This document shows positions 1 through 5,648 of a DNA stretch of 8,857 nt, one piece after another. Below the pieces are notes generated by a model that saw nothing but the letters and a program-made list of their open reading frames with translations, was not told where the DNA came from and searched no databases. The translations under genes were made by a program, and so were the position numbers. This stretch comes from Verrucomicrobiota bacterium (GTDB lineage Bacteria > Verrucomicrobiota > Verrucomicrobiia > Chthoniobacterales > UBA10450). How positions within the stretch are numbered: position 1 is the stretch's first letter; each line of letters begins with the position of its first letter. Location of the stretch: the NCBI GenBank assembly GCA_003219335.1, contig QHOF01000086.1, positions 1 through 8,857 on the forward strand. Direction: 5' to 3'.

Positions 1-261
1 CAAGATTCCCAGGATCACAAAACCAATCAAAACCAGACAAAGCACGCCCGCAATCACGTTATAGATCAGCATCGAGATCTGAAAATTGAGCGACTCCTTT
101 CCGTTCGCGTCGATCTCGGGCGAATCGCCGCGTTTAGCCAGCCAGATAATCAGTGGGCCAAGAATGTGCCCCGCCCACGGCACGAAAAACCCGGCTAGAG
201 CGGTGGCGTGGCAAAGCACGTTCCATATCCGAACGTCGCGGGAAGCTGTCGGTGTTTCCAT
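1..261 (-). CDS. DUF4870 (Tic20-like) membrane protein, 3' end missing
   Basis: The reading frame opens with ATG at 261 and stays open for 87 codons to the window edge, so the C-terminus is missing. A good Shine-Dalgarno sequence, GAAAGGT on the minus strand (268-274), lies 6 bases before the ATG and supports this start. The protein has a short polar N-terminus and a hydrophobic stretch around residues 15-42 containing FFVPWGGHILGPLIIWL. A polar loop with NGKESLNFQIS (residues 53-63) follows, then a second hydrophobic segment from about 65 to 87. The pattern P-x-x-x-x-I-x-G-P-L-I-I-W-L followed by GKE-x-L-N-F-Q is typical of DUF4870 proteins, small inner-membrane proteins of unknown role. It lies 71 bases after murA in the same direction and may be its co-transcribed distal neighbour. 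The family call is made from motif memory; the function is unknown. Confidence 0.82.
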   Translation of the reverse strand, partial: METPTASRDVRIWNVLCHATALAGFFVPWAGHILGPLIIWLAKRGDSPEIDANGKESLNFQISMLIYNVIAGVLCLVLIGFVILGIL

Positions 262-267
262 GTTTTG

Positions 268-274
268 ACCTTTC
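268..274 (-). promoter_or_regulatory. Ribosome binding site of the DUF4870 gene
   Basis: The minus strand reads GAAAGGT here, 6 bases from the ATG at 261. It is one of only two clear Shine-Dalgarno sequences in the window and fixes the start of the truncated membrane-protein gene. Confidence 0.6.
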
Positions 275-332
275 AGTTGTGTAAAACAACGACTGCCTGC
301 TTACCACGACAAGAGCAAGAAAAAAGATCGGA

Positions 333-1595
333 CTACGTCTCTTTCACGCGCTCAATGTGCGCGCCGAGTTCCATCAATTTTTCGTCCAGATGTTCGTAAC
401 CGCGGTCGATGTGATAAACACGACTGACCTCGGTGGTTCCATCGGCTTTCAGTCCCGCCAGTACCAGCGCAGCGGACGCGCGCAGATCGCTTGCCATCAC
501 CGGCGCGCCGAGAAGACGATCGACTCCGTCAATCACCGCGGTCGCCCCTTCGAGACGGAGCTTCGCCCCCAACCGTTTTAATTCCGCCACGTGCATGTAA
601 CGCCGCGGAAAAATATTTTCCGTAACCGAACTAGTGCCTCTGCTGGTGGAGAGCAACGCGCACATCTGCGCTTGCATGTCTGTGGGAAAACCGGGATACG
701 GTTCAGTCACCAGATCCTGCGCAGTGGCCTCTCCATTGGGCAGGATGGTAATGGAATCATCGCCAATGTCCACGGCGTAGCCGCACCGCGCCAGCGCGTC
801 GGTGACCGCGCGGACATGTTCCGGCTCCACGCGCTTGACGGTGACGCCCTCTCCCGCCATTGCGCCCGCTACCAGAAATGTGCCGGCTTCAATCCGGTCC
901 GGAATCACCCAGTGTTCTGCACCGTGCAACGCCGGCACGCCTTCGATGACGATTCGGCGCGTTCCTGCGCCTTCGATCTTCGCGCCCATTTCATTCAGAA
1001 AGTTCGCGAGGTCCACCACCTCGGGTTCCTGCGCCGGCCCTTCAATAACGGTCACGCCGTCGGCCAGCACGGCCGCCATCATGATGTTATCGGTGCCCAG
1101 GACGGTCGGGCCGAATTTGCCCTGCATGTTGATTACAGCTCCTTTTAATTTCGGCGCAAAAACTTTGATGTCGCCACCTTCCACGCGCACCGCTGCGCCC
1201 AGCGCTTCGAAACCTTTCAGATGTAGATCAATTGGCCGATCGCCGATGACGCAGCCGCCCGGTAAAGCAACAGTCGCTTCCTTGCAACGGCCGAGCGATG
1301 GCCCAAGCACGCACACCGAAGCGCGCATCTTGCGAACGATATCGTAAGGCGCGACCGAGTGCACTTTTTCAGCGGTGACGCTCACCGTACCGCTGGCGCG
1401 TTCTACCTGCGCTCCCAGGTGCATGAGAATTTGCAGCATGTAATGCGTGTCGCTCAGATCAGGTACGCCGTGAACGACACAAGGCTCGCGCGTGAGCAAG
1501 GTGGCAGCCAGGATCGGCAGCGACGAATTCTTCGAGCCGCTGACCTTGATTGAACCCGAAAGGGGGTGGCCGCCGTGAACGCGAATCTTATCCAT
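333..1595 (-). CDS. murA: UDP-N-acetylglucosamine 1-carboxyvinyltransferase (MurA)
   Basis: MurA transfers enolpyruvate from phosphoenolpyruvate to UDP-GlcNAc, the first committed step of peptidoglycan synthesis, in the cytoplasm. I chose the ATG at 1595 (protein begins MDKIRVHGG, 420 residues) over an in-frame TTG at 1604. With that start the key residues fall on Escherichia coli numbering: Lys22-Asn23 in SGSKNSSLPILAATLL, and catalytic Cys115 in the loop LPGGCVIGDRPIDLH. The expected Asp (YPGFPTDMQAQ, about 306) and the arginines in DLRASAAL (about 372) and DRGYEHLDEK (about 398) are also present. The active-site Cys is kept rather than replaced by Asp, so the enzyme would be expected to be sensitive to fosfomycin. 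The start overlaps the prmC stop codon by 8 bases (ATGGATAA), which points to translational coupling. GAGG lies too close to the ATG to be a normal ribosome binding site. Confidence 0.97.
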   Translation of the reverse strand: MDKIRVHGGHPLSGSIKVSGSKNSSLPILAATLLTREPCVVHGVPDLSDTHYMLQILMHLGAQVERASGTVSVTAEKVHSVAPYDIVRKMRASVCVLGPSLGRCKEATVALPGGCVIGDRPIDLHLKGFEALGAAVRVEGGDIKVFAPKLKGAVINMQGKFGPTVLGTDNIMMAAVLADGVTVIEGPAQEPEVVDLANFLNEMGAKIEGAGTRRIVIEGVPALHGAEHWVIPDRIEAGTFLVAGAMAGEGVTVKRVEPEHVRAVTDALARCGYAVDIGDDSITILPNGEATAQDLVTEPYPGFPTDMQAQMCALLSTSRGTSSVTENIFPRRYMHVAELKRLGAKLRLEGATAVIDGVDRLLGAPVMASDLRASAALVLAGLKADGTTEVSRVYHIDRGYEHLDEKLMELGAHIERVKET

Positions 1596-2430
1596 ACCTC
1601 GCAAACAGAAAACGTGTCACACCTGAATAATCGTTTTTCGTAGAAATGTCGCGGTAATTTTTCTCGGCCAAGGCAGAAAAAAGCGGGTCGCTCTGGCCGA
1701 TTCCAATCTCCAGCGCCAGCAGCCCGCGGGGGCGCAGCCGCGACGGTGCCTGCGCAATCAGTTCACGCACGAACTCGTCGCCTCGCGTGCCGGCGAAAAG
1801 CGCGACTTCAGGATCGTGCAAAACTTCGCGGGAAAGTGTGTGCCGCTCTTGGCTTGAGATGTAAGGGAGATTCGCGGCAATGAGATCGAAAGCGTCCTCG
1901 ACATTTTCGAGGAGATTGCCTTTTAGGAACTGGACACGACCGGCCAGACCAAGCCGCTCGGCATTTTCCCGAGCAAGCGACAATGCGTCGTCCGAAACAT
2001 CGACCGCAAAAACTTCCGCCTCCGGAAATTCGGCAGCCAGACTGAGCGCGATCGCCCCACTGCCGGTGCCAACATCCACGGTGCGCCCATTTGAAATCTG
2101 CGATTTGAAATTTGAAATCAGCAGCTCAACGAGTTGCTCGGTCTCCGGGCGCGGAATCATCGCGCGTTTGTCGCAAAGAAAAGTGCGTCCGCAAAATTCG
2201 ACGGTGCCGAGCAGATGCTGAAGCGGCTCGCCTTCGCTGCGACGCTTCACGAGCTCGCGCAGCGGCGCCAGCTCCGATTCGCTCAGCTCGCGCTCGAACT
2301 CCAGATACAGCTCGATTCGTTTCCGGCCCAACAGACGCGCTAGCAAGTGCTCCGCGTTGAGCCGCGGATTTTCCACGTCGTGCTTTTTGAAATACGCAGT
2401 GGTCGCCTGCAATACCTCGAGCACGGTCAT
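1588..2430 (-). CDS. prmC: Release factor glutamine methyltransferase (PrmC/HemK)
   Basis: PrmC uses S-adenosylmethionine to N5-methylate the glutamine of the GGQ motif in release factors RF1 and RF2. The 280 residues match the family's usual length. An N-terminal helical domain (about 1-75) binds the release factor. It is followed by MIPRPETEQLVE (91-102), SAM-binding motif I VDVGTGSGAIALSLA (118-132), an acidic AVDVSDDAL (142-150), and the substrate motif, here NLPY (187-190). DYSGVTRFLFARYG (267-280) forms the C-terminus. The family consensus is NPPY, so Leu188 is a departure. Residues 105-114 (ISNFKSQISN) are encoded by a short tandem repeat. The gene lies downstream of prfA, its substrate gene, with one small ORF between them. 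No Shine-Dalgarno sequence is visible before the ATG at 2430. The stop overlaps the murA start. Confidence 0.95.
   Translation of the reverse strand: MTVLEVLQATTAYFKKHDVENPRLNAEHLLARLLGRKRIELYLEFERELSESELAPLRELVKRRSEGEPLQHLLGTVEFCGRTFLCDKRAMIPRPETEQLVELLISNFKSQISNGRTVDVGTGSGAIALSLAAEFPEAEVFAVDVSDDALSLARENAERLGLAGRVQFLKGNLLENVEDAFDLIAANLPYISSQERHTLSREVLHDPEVALFAGTRGDEFVRELIAQAPSRLRPRGLLALEIGIGQSDPLFSALAEKNYRDISTKNDYSGVTRFLFARYG
2089..2118. repeat. Three-copy ATTTGAAAT repeat inside prmC
   Basis: On the plus strand ATTTGAAAT occurs at 2089-2097, 2103-2111 and 2110-2118, the last two overlapping by two bases. The block is AT-rich in a GC-rich gene. In the prmC frame it reads as the repetitive peptide ISNFKSQISN, in the linker just before SAM motif I, where PrmC proteins vary in length. 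Similar ATTTGAAAT-type tandem motifs are, from memory, scattered through Verrucomicrobiota and Planctomycetota genomes, between and within genes; that link was not checked. Confidence 0.65.
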
Positions 2431-2456
2431 GATAGTTTTTGCCGCAAGTATGCCGA

Positions 2457-2684
2457 TTAAGATGCAGCAGCCACAGGCCTACGATAGCCAAGATATTCCG
2501 GCAGATTCTTCTCACACCATTCGCGATATTCCGCCAGGGTCGCGAAGGCGCGGAACGGAGCGTCGTCCAGCACCGGCTTGTGGACATGGCAAAATCCATA
2601 CTTGATGCGAGTCATCACATCGCGGTCCAACTGGCGTCGGCATTGCTCGCGCCACTCGTCTTCTTCGGAAATTTTCATTCGCAT
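2457..2684 (-). CDS. Small hypothetical protein between prfA and prmC
   Basis: This 75-residue ORF lies 27 bases after prfA and 26 bases before prmC on the same strand. It fills the gap without overlapping either neighbour, which supports it being a real gene. I do not recognise a named family. The protein is soluble and strongly charged. It begins MRMKISEEDEWREQCRRQLD, has a central KYGFCHVHKP (28-37) with Cys32, His33 and His35, and ends with AEYREWCEKNLPEYLGYRRP (51-70). The Cys/His cluster with Cys15 and Cys57 could in principle bind a metal, but the spacing matches no motif I know. An alternative ATG at 2678 would remove two residues. No Shine-Dalgarno sequence is visible. Its place in a release-factor operon is suggestive only. 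Confidence 0.72.
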   Translation of the reverse strand: MRMKISEEDEWREQCRRQLDRDVMTRIKYGFCHVHKPVLDDAPFRAFATLAEYREWCEKNLPEYLGYRRPVAAAS

Positions 2685-2711
2685 AAAAAATAGCTGACGA
2701 CAACGGCGTTG

Positions 2712-3821
2712 TCATTTCATCCCTGCACTGGTTAATCCTGTCGTTCCTTGGATTGCCGATTGCTCCAAGCGTTCTGCCACATCGGCGACTTGCAAAGCGC
2801 TGATCAATTCATTCAAATCGCCATCCATCACGCGGTCCAAATTGTAAAGCGTTAGTCCGACGCGATGATCCGTAACGCGATTTTGCGGAAAATTGTAGGT
2901 GCGAATTTTTTCTTCGCGTCCGCCAGTGCCGATTTGACCACGGCGCTGCGCGCTGTATTTCTCCGCTTCTTCATGTTGTTTGCGCTCCAGCAGACGCGCC
3001 CGCAAGATTGATAATGCGCGCTCCTTGTTCTTGATCTGGCTGCGGCCCTCCTGACATCGCACGATCATGCCAGTCGGGATGTGCATAACCTGCACGGCCG
3101 AGTCCGTCGTGTTCACGCCTTGTCCACCTGGACCGCCCGCGCGCGAGACTTCGATTCGTAAATCTTCCGGCTTCAATTCCACATCAACATCTTCCGCCTC
3201 GGGAAGCACGGCCACCGTGGCGGTTGATGTATGAATGCGACCCTGCGCTTCCGTCGCGGGCACGCGTTGCACCCGGTGCACGCCGCTCTCGTAACGCAGG
3301 TTTCGAAAAACCGATTCGCCCGAAACGCGGAAGATCGCTTCCTTAAACCCGCCGAGCTCCGATGGACTCGATTCCAGGTCCTCGGTCTTCAGCCCGGCGG
3401 CTTCCGCGTAGCGATGGTACATGCGATAAAGATCGGCCGCGAAAATGGCCGCTTCACTCCCGCCTGTTCCGGCACGAATTTCCACGATGGCATCGCGCTC
3501 TTCATTTTCATCCGGCGGCAGCAATGCGATCTGCACCTCGCGCTGAAGATCGGACACGCGTTTTTCGAGCTCCGGAATCTCATCATTTGCCATCGCTGCG
3601 ATCTCGATATCGCTCGACATGGCCAGCTCCCGGTTTTCGTCCAATTGCTTGCGCGCGGCTTGGAGCTCGTCCCATTTTGCCAGCAGTTGTTTGATGCTGG
3701 CGTGCTCGCGCATGATCTCGCTGGCACGCTGGCGATTGGAAAAAAGCGCCGGGTCAGCAATGTCGCGCTCGAGTTCTTCGAACTGTTGGCGTTTGAGTTG
3801 AATAAGGGAATTAAAGTCCAT
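2712..3821 (-). CDS. prfA: Peptide chain release factor 1 (RF1)
   Basis: RF1 recognises UAA and UAG in the ribosomal A site and triggers peptide release. I use the ATG at 3821 (protein begins MDFNSLIQLKRQQFEELERD, 369 residues; Escherichia coli RF1 has 360). A TTG at 3869 would add 16 residues encoded by a palindromic repeat and is unlikely. A coiled N-terminal domain is followed by the RF1-type codon-recognition motif PAT within HRVQRVPATEAQGRIHTS; RF2 has SPF there. Then comes the catalytic GGQ loop, here GGPGGQGVNTTDSAVQVMH, and the conserved NFPQNRVTDHRVGLTLYNLD. The residue after GGQ is Gly where many RF1 proteins have His or Ser. The GGQ Gln is the target of PrmC, encoded downstream. 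No Shine-Dalgarno sequence is visible; a hairpin ends 10 bases before the start codon. rpmE lies upstream in the same direction. Confidence 0.97.
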   Translation of the reverse strand: MDFNSLIQLKRQQFEELERDIADPALFSNRQRASEIMREHASIKQLLAKWDELQAARKQLDENRELAMSSDIEIAAMANDEIPELEKRVSDLQREVQIALLPPDENEERDAIVEIRAGTGGSEAAIFAADLYRMYHRYAEAAGLKTEDLESSPSELGGFKEAIFRVSGESVFRNLRYESGVHRVQRVPATEAQGRIHTSTATVAVLPEAEDVDVELKPEDLRIEVSRAGGPGGQGVNTTDSAVQVMHIPTGMIVRCQEGRSQIKNKERALSILRARLLERKQHEEAEKYSAQRRGQIGTGGREEKIRTYNFPQNRVTDHRVGLTLYNLDRVMDGDLNELISALQVADVAERLEQSAIQGTTGLTSAGMK

Positions 3822-3830
3822 AAGTGTGGT

Positions 3831-3876
3831 GGCGGCTGCGTCAGCCGCTCGACCAGGCGCTTGGCACAAGCGCCTC
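3831..3876. repeat. REP-like double-hairpin element between rpmE and prfA
   Basis: Two perfect inverted repeats lie in tandem. The first (3832-3848) pairs GCGGCTG with CAGCCGC around loop CGT. The second (3855-3875) pairs AGGCGCTTG with CAAGCGCCT around loop GCA. Six bases separate them. The block fills most of the 64 bases between the rpmE stop and the prfA ATG. No run of T follows on either strand, so it does not look like an intrinsic terminator. Two GC-rich hairpins with three-base loops resemble REP-type dispersed elements. It could affect mRNA stability or processing, or prfA translation. Confidence 0.7.
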
Positions 3877-3885
3877 TACAAGAGT

Positions 3886-4113
3886 CTAAGCTTTTTTCTC
3901 GGCCCGCGCGGCTTTGGTGCTGCCGTAACGGCGGGCAAATTTCTCGACGCGGCCGGCTGTATCGACGAACTTTTGTTCGCCTGTGAAAAACGGATGACAA
4001 GCGGCACAAATACCGATCTTAATATCGCGACGCGTGGAGCGGGTGTGATAGACCGCGCCGCATGCGCACACCATATCGGTCTTGTAATACTCTGGATGAA
4101 TGCCGGCTTTCAT
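3886..4113 (-). CDS. rpmE: 50S ribosomal protein L31, zinc-binding type
   Basis: L31 is a small protein of the large ribosomal subunit that contributes to the bridge between subunits. From the ATG at 4113 it has 75 residues and begins MKAGIHPEYYKT, the usual L31 opening. An upstream in-frame TTG at 4131 would add six residues unlike the family. The zinc-binding form is shown by Cys16 and Cys18 (VCACGAVY) and Cys36 and Cys39 (GICAACHPFFTG), close to the C16/C18/C37/C40 set of Escherichia coli L31. The conserved HPFFTGEQKFVDTAGRVEKFARRYG follows, then a short basic tail. It is the first gene of the minus-strand cluster and lies 50 bases from the divergent adenylating-enzyme gene. Zinc-type L31 genes are often repressed by Zur under zinc shortage through a zinc-independent paralogue; no such site is evident here. 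Confidence 0.96.
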   Translation of the reverse strand: MKAGIHPEYYKTDMVCACGAVYHTRSTRRDIKIGICAACHPFFTGEQKFVDTAGRVEKFARRYGSTKAARAEKKA

Positions 4114-4131
4114 CTTCGAAATGGAGCGCAA

Positions 4132-4160
4132 AATCTACTCTCGCCAAGCGGCGCGCGCAA
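4132..4160 (-). promoter_or_regulatory. Possible sigma-70-type promoter for the rpmE-prfA-prmC-murA cluster
   Basis: On the minus strand, TTGCGC (4155-4160) and TAGATT (4132-4137) are separated by exactly 17 bases. The -10 box matches the consensus at four of six positions and the -35 box at about three. The RNA leader before the rpmE ATG at 4113 would be only about 11 bases. The spacing and the divergent gene arrangement favour a promoter here, but the boxes are weak. Confidence 0.25.
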
Positions 4161-4163
4161 GGC

Positions 4164-5612
4164 ATGAAATCCACCGACCCGCTGCTTGACGCCTGGCAAC
4201 AAACGCTGCGCCGCGCAAAAGGCGCGCCTGCCATTCTCGACACGCGCCACAAGGTTCTGCGGACTTTTGTCAACGTGGAAGAACGCGCCTGCGATTTCGA
4301 GGTTCAGCTTAAAACATTCAGCCCTGGCAATGTTATCGCTGTTCAGATCGGAAACCATGAAGATTGGCCGGCGATTTTCATCGCTTGCCTGCGCAGGCGG
4401 CTCGTTGTTCTCCCGCTCGAACAATCGATCGGCGACCAACAACGGGACGCGGCCTTGGAAATTTGCGGCGCAGCTGGCGCGATAACACGCGCTGAGGATT
4501 CCCTCACCTCAACCCTCTCCCAACGGGAGAGGGAGTCGCTTCTCCCCCGCGGGGAGAAGGCGAGGCTGAGGGGCATATCCCTGTTGAAACTTACCTCTGG
4601 CACAACGGCGCAGCCGCGCGCAATCCGGTTTCGCAGCGAACAGTTGCTGGCCGATTGCAATCAGATTTGCGACACGATGGGCATCAGCGATACCGATCTG
4701 AATTTTGGAGCGATCCCGATCTCGCACTCCTATGGGTTCAGCAATCTGCTCACGCCATTGATCGCGCGCGGTGTGCCGATGGTCGTGAGCTGCGACAGAA
4801 CGCCGCGTGCCATTCTGGCCGATCTTGTCCGCACCGGTGCGACAGTTTTCCCCGGGATGCCGGCTTTGTATCAAGCACTTGGCGACCTGGATGGCGTCCG
4901 GGCGCTGCCAAAACTTCGGCTGTGTATTTCGGCCGGTGCGCCTCTTGCCGCCGCGGTGTCGAAAAAGTTTTTCGAGAAATTCAAGCAGCCTATCCATTCG
5001 TTTTACGGCGCGTCGGAGTGCGGGGGAATTTGCTACGACCGCGACGGGACGGCGTTCGAAGACGGTTTCGTGGGCGGGCCGATGCATGGTGTCGAGATTG
5101 GGCTTCTCGATCCGACTGCTTCCTCGAGCCAGGTCCGCGTTCGCAGCGCGGCCGTGGGCGATGGCTATTTTCCCGATCCGGACGAACAGAAACTTGGCGA
5201 CGGCGTGTTTGTTCCCGACGATCTGCTCGCGCAATACGGTTCGGGCTTCAAAATCGTCGGCCGAGTTTCAGACGTGATCAATGTGGCGGGAAAAAAAGTG
5301 AATCCGGCGGAAGTCGAAGCGCATTTGCTGTGCTATGATGGGGTGCGACAGGCAGTGGTGTTCGGGCGCTCTGCAGGCGCAGGATTGCGCAACGAAGAAG
5401 TAGCGGCATGCGTGGTGGCATCGCCGCAGGTAAGCGAAGGGGATCTGCTGCGATTTTGCCGCGCTGCCTTAAGCGCCTGGCAAGTCCCGAAGCGGATTTT
5501 TATAGTCGATGCAATTCCGACCAATGAGCGTGGAAAAATCAGCCGGCGCGATCTGGCGCGGCGGTTCCCGGAGAGCAGTGAGACTTCTCCGTTGCGAAGA
5601 TTGTCTTCTTGA
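4164..5612 (+). CDS. AMP-dependent synthetase/ligase (acyl-CoA synthetase superfamily)
   Basis: This is an adenylate-forming enzyme that would activate a carboxylic acid with ATP, then probably pass it to CoA or a carrier protein. I start at ATG 4164 (482 residues, MKSTDPLLDAWQQ). The frame stays open upstream to 4062, but that part overlaps rpmE antisense. Core motifs appear in order: phosphate-binding TSGTTAQPR (144-152), an A4-like IPISHSYGFSNLL (184-196), YGASE (281-285), PDDLL near 351-355, GRVSDVINVAGKKVNPAEVE (366-385), and GKISR (457-461) with the catalytic Lys458. All essential residues seem present, so it is probably active. Residues 113-136 are encoded by an in-frame palindromic repeat just before the phosphate-binding motif. 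The substrate cannot be told from the sequence. It lies 36 bases upstream of the DUF4388 gene and probably heads a three-gene operon. Confidence 0.88.
   Translation: MKSTDPLLDAWQQTLRRAKGAPAILDTRHKVLRTFVNVEERACDFEVQLKTFSPGNVIAVQIGNHEDWPAIFIACLRRRLVVLPLEQSIGDQQRDAALEICGAAGAITRAEDSLTSTLSQRERESLLPRGEKARLRGISLLKLTSGTTAQPRAIRFRSEQLLADCNQICDTMGISDTDLNFGAIPISHSYGFSNLLTPLIARGVPMVVSCDRTPRAILADLVRTGATVFPGMPALYQALGDLDGVRALPKLRLCISAGAPLAAAVSKKFFEKFKQPIHSFYGASECGGICYDRDGTAFEDGFVGGPMHGVEIGLLDPTASSSQVRVRSAAVGDGYFPDPDEQKLGDGVFVPDDLLAQYGSGFKIVGRVSDVINVAGKKVNPAEVEAHLLCYDGVRQAVVFGRSAGAGLRNEEVAACVVASPQVSEGDLLRFCRAALSAWQVPKRIFIVDAIPTNERGKISRRDLARRFPESSETSPLRRLSS
4501..4572. repeat. Palindromic three-way-junction element inside the synthetase gene
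   Basis: Two perfect hairpins sit inside an outer stem. Hairpin one (4513-4533) pairs CCCTCTCCC with GGGAGAGGG around AAC. Hairpin two (4539-4559) pairs CTTCTCCCC with GGGGAGAAG around CGC. The outer arms CCCTCACCTC (4501-4510) and GAGGCTGAGGG (4562-4572) pair with a single bulged C. In the gene frame it reads LTSTLSQRERE, a translation I recognise from a widespread dispersed repeat that usually lies between genes. It keeps the frame open through about 24 codons. Confidence 0.8.
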
Positions 5613-5640
5613 TACAGCCTTCACATGGGATTTGTTTGGT

Positions 5641-5645
5641 AGGAG
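5641..5645 (+). promoter_or_regulatory. Ribosome binding site of the DUF4388-like gene
   Basis: AGGAG lies 3 bases before the ATG at 5649 and 6 bases before the adjacent in-frame ATG at 5652. The spacing favours the second ATG, but either could serve. Confidence 0.6.
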
Positions 5646-5648
5646 AAG

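Noticed and set aside
275..289. Weak hairpin GTTGT/ACAAC between murA and the DUF4870 gene
   Set aside because: Only five AT-rich pairs and no T run; too weak to call a terminator or regulator.
591..1148. Long plus-strand open frame opposite murA
   Set aside because: It lies entirely antisense to a confident MurA gene, has no family-like sequence, and is the kind of shadow frame expected in GC-rich DNA.
1596..1604. TTG start for murA three codons upstream
   Set aside because: The ATG at 1595 places Lys22, Asn23 and Cys115 exactly on Escherichia coli numbering.
3822..3869. N-terminal extension of RF1 from a TTG at 3869
   Set aside because: The 16 added residues are encoded by the double-hairpin repeat and do not resemble RF1; the ATG at 3821 gives the usual family N-terminus.
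3231..3986. 251-codon plus-strand open frame opposite prfA and rpmE
   Set aside because: It is antisense to two confident genes and crosses the palindromic repeat; its composition is not protein-like.
4062..4163. N-terminal extension of the adenylating enzyme
   Set aside because: It would overlap rpmE on the other strand and the residues look like reverse-strand rpmE sequence; ATG 4164 is a better start.
4509..5234. 241-codon minus-strand open frame opposite the synthetase gene
   Set aside because: It is antisense to a gene with all adenylation motifs and partly reads through the palindromic element.
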